NCBI RefSeq assembly: GCF_051133435.1
Contig: NZ_JBPGNY010000004.1
Coordinates: forward strand, 124,001-188,000
DNA: 64,000 nucleotides
Direction: 5' to 3'
Origin: JAAYAO01 sp051133435
Lineage (GTDB): Bacteria > Actinomycetota > Actinomycetes > Propionibacteriales > Propionibacteriaceae
Shown: piece by piece, positions 50,312-58,170 of the stretch
Position numbering within the stretch: the first letter of the stretch is position 1
How the letters are laid out: each line of letters starts with the position of its first letter
Position numbers and translations under genes: made by a program
The notes under the pieces: generated by a model
The model's database searches: none
What the model saw: only the letters and a program-made list of their open reading frames with translations
Told to the model about the DNA's origin: nothing

Positions 50312-53300
50312 TTCACCACCGCCGTCCGGGTGCTCTGTGCCGGGCAATCGGCGAGGAAGGCGCAGATTCGGCAGGCACCGTTGCGAATCGCCGGAAACTC
50401 CTCCGACCTCAGCCGGCGGGCGGCCTCGGTGAGTTGCTGGTGGATCCAGGTCTGTTCGGTGGCTGTCTCAGCGCTGTGCTCATTGGGCCAGGGCACCTCG
50501 GTGATCGAGGCCTGCCACATCACCTTCGGGCTCAGCGGATCTCTCCTACCCTTCGCATCACGCAGATAGACCAGTTCGGCCCCCGCCAGCACCGGATCGG
50601 GTCCGACCAGGTCGGCAGCGGCACCCGACAGCAGGGCGAGCTGATACACCCCCAGTTGGCTGTGTTCGAGCATCGCTTCCTTTTTGGGCGCCTTCTTGCC
50701 GGTCTTGAAGTCGATCACGTACAGGTTTCCGTCACCATCGCGTTCGATCCGGTCGATCGATCCGGTGAGCCTGACCCGGTCATCACTCACCGGCACCACG
50801 ACGTCGAAGGCCACCTCGGTGCCGACGACCTCGCGACCACGGGACGGATGCCAGTTGACATAGCGCTCGAGAGCCTCGTGAATCCGTTCCAGTTCGGCCC
50901 GACCGAACCAGATCGCCTGCATCGGAATCTGTTGCCAGACCCGTTCGATCAAACCGGCCAGGTCGTCGAGAGCAAGATCGCTGTGCGCGGCTTCGTCCAG
51001 CACCGCGTGCACCACCGACCCGATCGTGGCCGCCGACCCCACCGGCTTGTCGCCACGGGCCTTGCGTGCCAGGAACCATCGCCGGGGACAACTGAGCAGC
51101 ATTTCCAGGGCGCTGCCCGACAGCCGCACCTCGGCGTCGGGGGCGGTGATCGGATCGTCGGCTTCGGTACGCGGGGCCATGCCCCACCAGCGGCTCGGGT
51201 CGGCGGCAGGAACGTGATCGGTCAGGGTGGCAAGTCGGGCCGCGGCGGCACTGCGCAGCCCCGGCGAGAGGCCGGGGTCGAGCACCGCCCGGCGCAACTC
51301 GCCGACCATCCCGGTGAGGTTCAGCGGACGGCGGGGCCGACCGCCGCGGTGTTCCGGACCGGTTCGCAGATCGGTCAGGAACCGGGAGGGCTGATCACCT
51401 TCCCCCTCGGTGCCGGTGACCGCGGTGACAACCAACCGGTCTTCGGCCCGTGAGCAAGCGAGGTGGAAGAGCCTTCGTTCCTCCGACAGCAGGGAAACCG
51501 GATCGGTGCCCGGGCCGAGCCCTTCGGGACTCAGCCGGTCGGCTTCCAGCAGCGTTCCGCGCCGACGCAGGTTGGGCCACACCCCTTCCTGCACCCCGGC
51601 CACCACCACCAGTGGCCATTGCCAGCCCTTGGCCCGGTGGGCGGTCAACAGCCGCACTGCCCCGCCGCGCAGGTCACCCTCGCGTTGTGTGTCGGCCGGA
51701 ATCTGTTGCCCGGCGACCTCCTCCTCGAAGTTCGCCACCCCCCGGTCACCGGATCGTTCCTGGGACCGTCGGGCCAGGTCGAACAGCGCCACCACCGCAT
51801 CCAGATCCCTGTCGGCGGCGCGGGCGGGGTCGTCCCGGCGCAGCGCTGCCTCGGCCAGTCGTTTGGGCCACGCGGTGCCGTTCCACAGCAACCACAGCAC
51901 TTCCTCGGCCCCGGCTCCGGCCGCGATCCGCTCCCGAGCCTTGCCCAGCAACGCCGCCAGGGCCAGTGCTCGGCGACGATCCTGGCCATCCGGGCAGGAC
52001 TGCAACAAGGTCGTGTCGACCAGACACTCGGCCAGCAGCTCGTCCGACGGCCGGGGCAAGCGCGCACCGGCGAGCTCGATCCGTTCGGCCTCGCGCAACA
52101 TCCGGCCCAGCCGGCGCACACCCATGGCGTCCAACCCACCCAGGGGGGAGGTGAGCAGTCGCCGCGCCTGATCCGGGTCGGGCCCACCTTGTCCGGCGGC
52201 CACCGTCAACCCCAACAGCAGCGGTTGGACGGCCGGTTCCTGGGCCAGGGGGATCTCGTCCCCGGCGATCTCCACCGGCACCCCGGCCGCGACCAGGGCA
52301 CGTGCCAAGCCGGGCAGGGCGGCCCGTCCGTTGCGCACCAGTACCGCCATCTGCGACCAACCCAGCCCCTCCTGCAGGTGAGCGTGCCGCAGCAGGTCGG
52401 CGATGTGATCGGCCTCGGCACCGGGTGAGTCGAAGGTGAGTACTTCGACCTTGCCGTTCACCCCGCTGCGACCGATGGCGGGGTTTCGCCAGCCGGCCAC
52501 GATCTCCTGGGGCAGTGGCCGCGGCAGCGGAATCCGGCTGCCGGTGAGCCGCTGAACACTCACCAAGCGTTCGGCCTGACGGTGGTTCGTGCCGAGCACC
52601 ACCACCGGAGCGGGTTGTCCGTGCACGTCGGTGAAGGTGTCGGGAAAGTCGAGCGCCGCACGGGCATTCGCCCCCCGGAAGGCGTAGACGGATTGGTCGG
52701 GGTCGGCGAAGGCGATGACCTCGGCCCCGGCGAGCCGACTGGCACCGGGTTTGGACAGCGACCGCAACAGCGCGATCTGGGCCGGGTCGAGGTCGTGCAG
52801 GTCGTCGATCAGGACACAGCCGATCTCTGCGCGCACCTGCTCCCCGATCACCGGATCGGCCAACAGCAGCCGGGTGCGGTGTACCAGTTCGTCGTAGTCG
52901 AGCACTCCCTCGCCGTCGAGCACGTCGAGGTATTCGGCGAAGAACTCGCCGGCGGTCACCCATTCGGGCCGTTCGGCCCGGCGTCCGGCCTCGATCAGAT
53001 CCTCGGGGTCCATCGCCAACTGCCGGGCCCGGGCGAAGACCGCGCGCAGCTCTGCGGCGAAACCGCGGGTACCCACCGCAGCGGTGAGTTCCTCGGGCCA
53101 GCGGGCCACTTCGGGACGCATCCCGGCCAGCACCTCGCGGAGCCGAAACTCCTGTTCCGGGGCGGTCAGCAGGCGCAGTTCGCGCGGATCTTCGGGGTCG
53201 GTGAAACGCCGCACCAAGCTGTGACTCAGGCCGTGCACCGTCATCACCGGCGGAGGCACCGCGACCTCCCCCAGGCGGGTGGCGATGCGATTGCGCACCT

Positions 53301-53544
53301 CGTTGGCCGATCGACGCGAGAACGTCAACACCAAGACCGAATCGGCCGGCGCTCCGGCCCGGATCCGGGCCACCGCGGTTTCGATCATGGTGGTGGTGCG
53401 GCCGCTGCCGGCGGCCCCGAGCACCAGTAACGGCCCCCCGGGGTGCGCCAGCACGCGCTGCTGGTCGGCGTCGAGTTCCACCGGCGCCGGGGGTGCCGGT
53501 GGGGGGCCGAGAGTCAACGTTGGAAGTGCCACACGTCCATGCAA
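50308..53544 (-). CDS. adnA: AdnA: helicase-nuclease subunit with degenerate motor
   Basis: A 1078-residue partner of AdnB. The N-terminal motor has GAAGSGRTT at 43-51, where Arg49 replaces the Walker lysine, and motif II reads IDDLHDLD instead of DEYQD. So its ATPase is probably weak or dead. The C-terminal nuclease looks active (VIDFKTGKK) and has an AddB-like iron-sulfur set: one Cys in LLSCPRRWFL and three in CRICAFLADC. I chose a rare TTG start at 53544 because GGAGG lies 7 bases upstream; a GTG at 53532 is the alternative. Confidence 0.9.
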   Translation of the reverse strand: MHGRVALPTLTLGPPPAPPAPVELDADQQRVLAHPGGPLLVLGAAGSGRTTTMIETAVARIRAGAPADSVLVLTFSRRSANEVRNRIATRLGEVAVPPPVMTVHGLSHSLVRRFTDPEDPRELRLLTAPEQEFRLREVLAGMRPEVARWPEELTAAVGTRGFAAELRAVFARARQLAMDPEDLIEAGRRAERPEWVTAGEFFAEYLDVLDGEGVLDYDELVHRTRLLLADPVIGEQVRAEIGCVLIDDLHDLDPAQIALLRSLSKPGASRLAGAEVIAFADPDQSVYAFRGANARAALDFPDTFTDVHGQPAPVVVLGTNHRQAERLVSVQRLTGSRIPLPRPLPQEIVAGWRNPAIGRSGVNGKVEVLTFDSPGAEADHIADLLRHAHLQEGLGWSQMAVLVRNGRAALPGLARALVAAGVPVEIAGDEIPLAQEPAVQPLLLGLTVAAGQGGPDPDQARRLLTSPLGGLDAMGVRRLGRMLREAERIELAGARLPRPSDELLAECLVDTTLLQSCPDGQDRRRALALAALLGKARERIAAGAGAEEVLWLLWNGTAWPKRLAEAALRRDDPARAADRDLDAVVALFDLARRSQERSGDRGVANFEEEVAGQQIPADTQREGDLRGGAVRLLTAHRAKGWQWPLVVVAGVQEGVWPNLRRRGTLLEADRLSPEGLGPGTDPVSLLSEERRLFHLACSRAEDRLVVTAVTGTEGEGDQPSRFLTDLRTGPEHRGGRPRRPLNLTGMVGELRRAVLDPGLSPGLRSAAAARLATLTDHVPAADPSRWWGMAPRTEADDPITAPDAEVRLSGSALEMLLSCPRRWFLARKARGDKPVGSAATIGSVVHAVLDEAAHSDLALDDLAGLIERVWQQIPMQAIWFGRAELERIHEALERYVNWHPSRGREVVGTEVAFDVVVPVSDDRVRLTGSIDRIERDGDGNLYVIDFKTGKKAPKKEAMLEHSQLGVYQLALLSGAAADLVGPDPVLAGAELVYLRDAKGRRDPLSPKVMWQASITEVPWPNEHSAETATEQTWIHQQLTEAARRLRSEEFPAIRNGACRICAFLADCPAQSTRTAVVK

Positions 53545-53574
53545 GCAGACGCCTCCGACAAAACTTGCCAGGCC

Positions 53575-53592
53575 TATACCCCTGGGGGTATA
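53575..53592. promoter_or_regulatory. CsoR/CstR-type operator, 8-bp perfect arms
   Basis: TATACCCC-TG-GGGGTATA is a textbook CsoR-family site, 30 bases before the small Cys-rich gene at 53623. It also lies 30 bases upstream of adnA on the other strand, so it may affect both directions. Confidence 0.8.
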
Positions 53593-53622
53593 TTTCCGTT
53601 ATCCCCTACGAAAGGAACCCCC

Positions 53623-53787
53623 ATGTGCCGAGCTGTTTCCTGCAAGAAGTGCGGTAAGACCACCTGGGCCGGTTGCGGCCAGCATGTCGATCAGGTGATG
53701 CGCGGCGTGCCTGCGTCCAACCGCTGCACCTGCGATCGCAATGCGGGCAGCGAGGGAGGCTTCTTCGCCAGACTGATGGGCCGCTGA
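53623..53787 (+). CDS. Small cysteine-rich conserved protein
   Basis: A 54-residue protein with seven cysteines (Cys2, two in SCKKC, one in AGCGQH, and RCTC plus its neighbour) and a His, arranged like a zinc ribbon. It belongs to a widespread unnamed family with the TTWAGCGQHVDQVM core. AAAGGA precedes the ATG. A CsoR-type operator lies directly upstream and the CoA-disulfide reductase gene follows after 34 bases, so both are probably induced together by persulfide or metal. I do not know its function. Confidence 0.8.
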   Translation: MCRAVSCKKCGKTTWAGCGQHVDQVMRGVPASNRCTCDRNAGSEGGFFARLMGR

Positions 53788-53821
53788 CCGCCCGCCGGAT
53801 CCACCTGAGATTCTGGGGCAC

Positions 53822-55444
53822 ATGAAGAACTATGTGATCGTCGGCGGGGTGGCCGGTGGCATGTCCGCCGCCACCCGGCTGCGCCGGCTGGACGAGCAGG
53901 CCAACATCATCGTTTTCGAGCGCACCGACTACGTCTCGTTCGCCAACTGCGGGTTGCCTTATTACGTCGGCGGCGTGATCACCGAACGGGACGCCCTGCT
54001 GCTGCAGACTCCCGAGAGCCTGAATCGCCGGTTCGGACTCGATGTGCGGGTGGGCCACGAGGTGGTTGCCATCGACCGGGCCGCCCAATCGGTGCGGGTG
54101 CGCGAGTTGGCCACCGGCGAGGAGTTCGACGAGTCCTACGACGCTCTGGTGCTGTCCACCGGAGCGGCCCCGGTGACACCGCCGATTCCGGGCATCGAAC
54201 GTGCCCTTCGACTTCGCGACATCGCCGATGTCGACAAGATGGCCGCTGCCGCGAATGCCGTGCCGTCCTCGGCGGTGGTGATCGGGGCCGGCTTCATCGG
54301 CCTGGAGGTCGCCGAGAACCTGTCCTTCCGCGACATCCCGACCACGGTGGTCGAGATGGCCGACCAAGTGCTCACCCCACTCGACCCCGAGATGGCCGCC
54401 CCGGTGGCCGATGAACTGCGCCGCCACGGCATCGAGGTTCTCACCGGTGCCGGCGTGAGTGAGATCACCGACACCGAAGTGGTCCTGGACGATGGCCGGC
54501 GCCTGCCGGCCGAACTGGTCGTCGCATCGATCGGGGTGCGCCCGGACAGCCACCTGGCCGCCGAGGCCGGCCTCGAACTCAATGATCGCGGCGGCATCAT
54601 CGTCGACGAGCAGCAGCGCACCAGCGACCCGCTGATCTTCGCGGTCGGCGATGCCGCGACCAAGCGCGACGCGATCGACGATTCCCAGGTGCTGGTGCCG
54701 CTGGCGCAGACGGCGAACCGGCACGGACGGCTCGTTGCCGATGTGCTCACCGGCCGCGACACCGCGAGCATGCCGGTACTGGGTACCGCGATCGTGAAGG
54801 TCTTCGACCTGACCGCGGCCAGCACCGGCTGGAACGAGAAACGACTCCGCGAGGCCGGCCGCAACTACCGGGCGATCCACACCCATCCGAGCGATCACGC
54901 CGGGTACTACCCCGGCGCCCAACAGATGTCGCTGAAATTGCTGATCGGTGCCGACACCGACCTGATCCTGGGCGCCCAGGGCGTCGGCCCGTCCGGGGTC
55001 GACAAGCGCATCGATGTGATCGCCACCGCGATCCGGGGCGGCATCACCGCCTCGGGCTTGGCCGACCTCGAGTTGGCCTATGCCCCACCCTTCGGGTCGG
55101 CCAAGGATCCGATCAACATGCTGGGCATGATTGCCGACAACCTTGCTCATGGATATGCCGACTCGATTCAGTGGCACGAGTTGGCCGAGGCCCAGCAGGC
55201 CGGCGCAGTCGTGATCGACGTGCGCACTCCCGGCGAGTTCGCCCGGGGCGCGATTCCCGGCGCGATCAACATCGAGGTGGACGCCCTGCGGGAGCGTTTC
55301 GACGAGATCCCGTCCGGCGAGCTGATCGTGCACTGCCAGGTGGGCCTGCGCGGGCATACCGCGGCCCGGCTGCTGGAAGGGCTCGGACGCCCCGCACGCA
55401 ACCTCGACGGCGGCTACAAGACCTGGGCGGCAGGCTGCCGCTGA
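53822..55444 (+). CDS. CoA-disulfide reductase with C-terminal rhodanese domain
   Basis: A 540-residue FAD- and NAD(P)H-dependent enzyme. The FAD-binding GGVAGG is at the N-terminus, the redox Cys43 sits in SFANCGLPYY, the NAD motif is GAGFIGLE, and FAVGDAA closes the FAD site. Residues from about 445 on are a rhodanese domain with active Cys in HCQVGLRGHTA. Such CoADR-Rhd fusions reduce CoA persulfide or polysulfide. Operator, small Cys-rich gene and CstR-like repressor point to a sulfide/persulfide stress module. Confidence 0.92.
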   Translation: MKNYVIVGGVAGGMSAATRLRRLDEQANIIVFERTDYVSFANCGLPYYVGGVITERDALLLQTPESLNRRFGLDVRVGHEVVAIDRAAQSVRVRELATGEEFDESYDALVLSTGAAPVTPPIPGIERALRLRDIADVDKMAAAANAVPSSAVVIGAGFIGLEVAENLSFRDIPTTVVEMADQVLTPLDPEMAAPVADELRRHGIEVLTGAGVSEITDTEVVLDDGRRLPAELVVASIGVRPDSHLAAEAGLELNDRGGIIVDEQQRTSDPLIFAVGDAATKRDAIDDSQVLVPLAQTANRHGRLVADVLTGRDTASMPVLGTAIVKVFDLTAASTGWNEKRLREAGRNYRAIHTHPSDHAGYYPGAQQMSLKLLIGADTDLILGAQGVGPSGVDKRIDVIATAIRGGITASGLADLELAYAPPFGSAKDPINMLGMIADNLAHGYADSIQWHELAEAQQAGAVVIDVRTPGEFARGAIPGAINIEVDALRERFDEIPSGELIVHCQVGLRGHTAARLLEGLGRPARNLDGGYKTWAAGCR

Positions 55445-55457
55445 GCCGGCAACCGTC

Positions 55458-55495
55458 GAACCCCCGCCCTTGCCCGATGGCAGGTGCGGGGGTTC
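55458..55495. terminator. Bidirectional terminator between convergent genes
   Basis: GAACCCCCGC and GCGGGGGTTC form a perfect 10-bp stem, with a further short stem (TTGCC/GGCA) inside. It lies between the reductase (+) and the CstR-like gene (-). There is no strong U-tract. Confidence 0.65.
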
Positions 55496-55504
55496 GTCCG
55501 TCCG

Positions 55505-55771
55505 TCAGGCCATGCTCAAAAAGACCCGTTCCAACTTCTTCGCATCCAGCGAGTCGGTCTCCCCGTCGGATTCGGCCAAGCAGGTGCGCAGCCCCTCGGC
55601 GATGATGGAATAGCCGGCCCGGTCCAGGGCCTTGCCCACAGCAGCGAGTTGCGTGACGATATCCTCGCACTCGCGGCCTTCCTCGATCATCGTGATCACT
55701 CCGGTGAGCTGACCACGGGCCCGCTTGAGCCGATTGAGCACCGGAATCATCTGCTCGCTCGTCAACTGCAT
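55505..55771 (-). CDS. CsoR/RcnR family repressor, CstR-like
   Basis: An 88-residue all-helical repressor. Cys35 lies in RECEDIV and Cys64 in GLRTCL, 29 apart as in CsoR and CstR. The histidine that copper-sensing CsoR has four residues before the second Cys is Gly60 here. A Cys pair without the His fits the persulfide sensor CstR, and the adjacent CoADR-rhodanese supports this. It probably binds the CsoR-type palindromes at 53575 and 55795. Confidence 0.88.
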   Translation of the reverse strand: MQLTSEQMIPVLNRLKRARGQLTGVITMIEEGRECEDIVTQLAAVGKALDRAGYSIIAEGLRTCLAESDGETDSLDAKKLERVFLSMA

Positions 55772-55794
55772 CTCACACCACCCTCATCTAGTCG

Positions 55795-55808
55795 TACCCC
55801 CCAGGGTA
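55795..55808. promoter_or_regulatory. Second CsoR/CstR-type operator
   Basis: TACCC and GGGTA arms (TACCCCCCAGGGTA) lie 24 bases upstream of the CstR-like gene. It resembles the site at 53575 but is less perfect, which suggests weaker autoregulation. Confidence 0.6.
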
Positions 55809-55810
55809 TT

Positions 55811-56012
55811 ACGCACACCCCAAGGGGTGAAACCTGCCCTAAAGTCGACTCTTTCCGGGATCCGGTGGTGTCTGACCCTTCGGGTGTGCAAAGGTTGAGG
55901 CGCTGTCACAGGCGGTCGGCGTGGAAAGGCTGCGTCCGGTCGAAGGTGAGGGTCAAGACCCAACAGCAGGGTTGTCGTGAGTTGCGGCACCCAGCAAAGC
56001 TAGGAGAAGTAC
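55811..56012 (+). promoter_or_regulatory. Leader region of the cold-shock gene
   Basis: About 200 non-coding bases precede cspA and follow the CstR-like operator. The stretch holds CACCCC/GGGGTG near 55816 as a small hairpin and AGGAGAAG before the ATG. Cold-shock genes often have long thermosensitive leaders; I see no specific conserved fold. Confidence 0.4.
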
Positions 56013-56216
56013 ATGGCGCAGGGAACCGTCAAGTGGTTCAATGCCGAAAAGGGTTACGGGTTCATCGCCGTTGACGGCGGCGGCCCGGATGTTTTCGTTC
56101 ATTACAGTGCGATCGACTCGTCCGGTTTCCGGACCCTCGAAGAGGGTCAGCGGGTCGAATTCGACACCACCGAAGGACCGAAGGGCCCCCAGGCCGACCA
56201 GGTTCGCCCCATCTGA
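56013..56216 (+). CDS. Cold-shock protein CspA family
   Basis: A 67-residue OB-fold RNA and DNA chaperone. RNP1 (KGYGFIAV) and RNP2 (DVFVHYSAI) are intact, and the opening GTVKWFNAEKG is typical. AGGAGAAGTAC gives the start. It is monocistronic and followed by a strong hairpin at 56272. Confidence 0.96.
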   Translation: MAQGTVKWFNAEKGYGFIAVDGGGPDVFVHYSAIDSSGFRTLEEGQRVEFDTTEGPKGPQADQVRPI

Positions 56217-56271
56217 GTTTTCATCACCCCGCCGACCAGGTGCCCACGGCTTTCTGATCGGTGGTTTCACC

Positions 56272-56320
56272 CCAACGGACGCGGTCCGGGTATTGCACCC
56301 ACCGCGTCCGTTGGCGTTTC
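56272..56320 (+). terminator. Terminator after the cold-shock gene
   Basis: CCAACGGACGCGG and CCGCGTCCGTTGG form a perfect 13-bp stem with a 17-base loop, followed by CGTTTC. It may serve both cspA and the convergent moeZ gene. Confidence 0.75.
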
Positions 56321-56336
56321 AGGGTTTGTTGGTGCT

Positions 56337-57449
56337 TCAGGCCCGCAACGTCGGATCGATCTCGACGATCCATGCCCGGATTCCCCCGGCCAGATGGTCG
56401 GCCCGGGGGTAACCCTCGGCGCGCAGCTTGGCCAGGCACTCCCCCGACCGGACGCCGCTGCGGCAGTACAGCACCACATCGCGGTCGGTGGGCAACTCCT
56501 GCCAGCGGCCGGCCAACAGATCATCCTTCGGCATCCAGATTGAGCCGGCGATCTCACCGACGGCTCGTTCCTCGGCCTCGCGCACATCGACCACCACCAC
56601 GTCACCACGTTCCAGCCGTTGCCGCAGCGCCGTGGGCGTCCAGCCCTCGGCAGCCGGAACCCGGGACGCGCCCTCGCCGCAGGACACGCAGGTCGGGTCG
56701 GGCGCCACCCGAATCTGCGACACGGTGCCGCGCAGCAGATCCAACAACTGGATCCGGCCCACCAGTGGCTCCCCCACCCCGCAGACCAGCTTCACCGCCT
56801 CGACCGCCTGGATCGACCCGAGCACGCCGGGTACCGCCCCGAGCACCCCCGCCTCGGCGCAACTGGGCACCGCCCCCGGAGCCGGCGGCTGCGGAAACAG
56901 GCATCGATAACACGGGCCCCGTCCGGCCCACAGCACGCTCACCTGGCCCTCGAAACGGTTCACCGACGCCCAGATGTGCGGAATCCCGGCGCGCACCGCC
57001 GCGTCGGCGAGGTCGTAGCGAGCGGTGAAGTTGTCCGAACCGTCGATCACCAGATGGTGACCGGCCAGCAGGGAGTCGGCATTGGCCGAACTCAGCGGAA
57101 CCCGATGGGTGACGATCTGCACTCCCGGGTTCAGCGCGGTGAGGGTTTCGGCCGCGGATTCAACCTTGGGACGGCCCAGGTCGGCACTGCGATGCACCAC
57201 CTGGCGCTGCAGATTCGATTCACTCACCACGTCGTCGTCGACCACCGCGACACGGCCGACCCCGGCCGCCGCCAGATAGGTCAGCACCGGGCTGCCCAGC
57301 CCCCCGGCACCCAGTACCAGTACCGAAGCTCCACGCAACCGACGTTGCCCGTCGCTGCCGACCTCGGGAAGGGTCAAATGACGGGCATAACGGCGCTGTT
57401 CCTCCGGTGTCAGGGCGGGACCGAGCGGTACCAGCGGTTGGTGGGCCAT
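56337..57449 (-). CDS. moeZ: MoeZ: adenylyltransferase/sulfurtransferase (ThiF plus rhodanese)
   Basis: A 370-residue fusion that adenylates the C-terminus of ubiquitin-like sulfur carriers and then thiolates it. The ThiF domain has GAGGLGSPVL and the DGSDNFTARY loop; zinc ligands are CYRC and CVSC. The rhodanese domain (about 275-370) has active Cys in YCRSGVRSGE. Partners would be MoaD for molybdopterin and CysO-type carriers. ATG at 57449 is chosen from the family N-terminus. It matches Rv3206c in place. Confidence 0.93.
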   Translation of the reverse strand: MAHQPLVPLGPALTPEEQRRYARHLTLPEVGSDGQRRLRGASVLVLGAGGLGSPVLTYLAAAGVGRVAVVDDDVVSESNLQRQVVHRSADLGRPKVESAAETLTALNPGVQIVTHRVPLSSANADSLLAGHHLVIDGSDNFTARYDLADAAVRAGIPHIWASVNRFEGQVSVLWAGRGPCYRCLFPQPPAPGAVPSCAEAGVLGAVPGVLGSIQAVEAVKLVCGVGEPLVGRIQLLDLLRGTVSQIRVAPDPTCVSCGEGASRVPAAEGWTPTALRQRLERGDVVVVDVREAEERAVGEIAGSIWMPKDDLLAGRWQELPTDRDVVLYCRSGVRSGECLAKLRAEGYPRADHLAGGIRAWIVEIDPTLRA

Positions 57450-57516
57450 GGGCCCGAGTGTAGGACTCACCCCCGGGGTGCCCCAGCACCGAAGGAAGAA
57501 ATTGTGGCTGGACAGT

Positions 57517-57528
57517 AGAACTTGTTCT
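57517..57528. promoter_or_regulatory. Palindrome AGAAC-TT-GTTCT
   Basis: Perfect 5-bp arms with a 2-base centre, 33 bases upstream of the TetR start. It resembles AACnnGTT sites of KstR-type TetR regulators. It is probably the operator of the adjacent gene; inferred. Confidence 0.5.
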
Positions 57529-57561
57529 CGATCCTTACCAACCATTCGATAGCCTGAGGCA

Positions 57562-58170
57562 ATGGAAGAACCCGTGGTGCGGTCCCGATTGCCGCGGCGT
57601 GAGCGGCGCGCCCAGTTGCTCGAAGCCGCCAGCCAAGTCTTTGCGGCCAAGGGGTACCACGCGGCCTCGATGGACGACATCGCCGAGGCCGGAGGGGTGT
57701 CCAAACCCGTGCTGTACCAGCACTTCGATTCCAAACTGGAGTTGTATCTGGGTCTTTTCGATGTGCACTCCGAACGCATCGTCAACGTGATCATGCAGGC
57801 CCTGCGCAGCACCACCGAGAACGAGGGCCGGGTACTGGCCACCTTCGAGGCCTTCTACGGGTTCGTCGAGAGCGACGACCCCGGCTTCCGGTTCGTCTTC
57901 GAATCCGACCTGATCGGTGACCCGCGGGTGGCCGAGCGTTCGGCCAAGCTGCACACCGAACTGGCCTCCGCGGTGGCCGCCCTGTTCATGGACCAAACCG
58001 GGATGTCCCTGCCCGATGCCACCTTGGCCGCGAGCAGTCTGGTCGGCATGGCAGAATCCAGTGCCCGCGCCTGGCGCGCGACCGACCTGGACCGGCAACG
58101 GGCCGAACAGGTGATGTCGACCCTGGCCTGGCGTGGCATCAGTGGCTTCCCGGTACAGGAGAACAAGTGA
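57562..58170 (+). CDS. TetR family regulator (Rv3208-like)
   Basis: A 202-residue regulator. The helix-turn-helix lies in ASMDDIAEAGGVSKPVLYQHFDSKLELY. Relatives in the same place next to DUF3107 are found in mycobacteria (Rv3208). The C-terminal domain around FRFVFESDLIGDPRVAERS probably binds a ligand, possibly an acyl-CoA. The stop overlaps the phosphatase GTG (GTGA), so the two are translated together. Confidence 0.9.
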   Translation: MEEPVVRSRLPRRERRAQLLEAASQVFAAKGYHAASMDDIAEAGGVSKPVLYQHFDSKLELYLGLFDVHSERIVNVIMQALRSTTENEGRVLATFEAFYGFVESDDPGFRFVFESDLIGDPRVAERSAKLHTELASAVAALFMDQTGMSLPDATLAASSLVGMAESSARAWRATDLDRQRAEQVMSTLAWRGISGFPVQENK

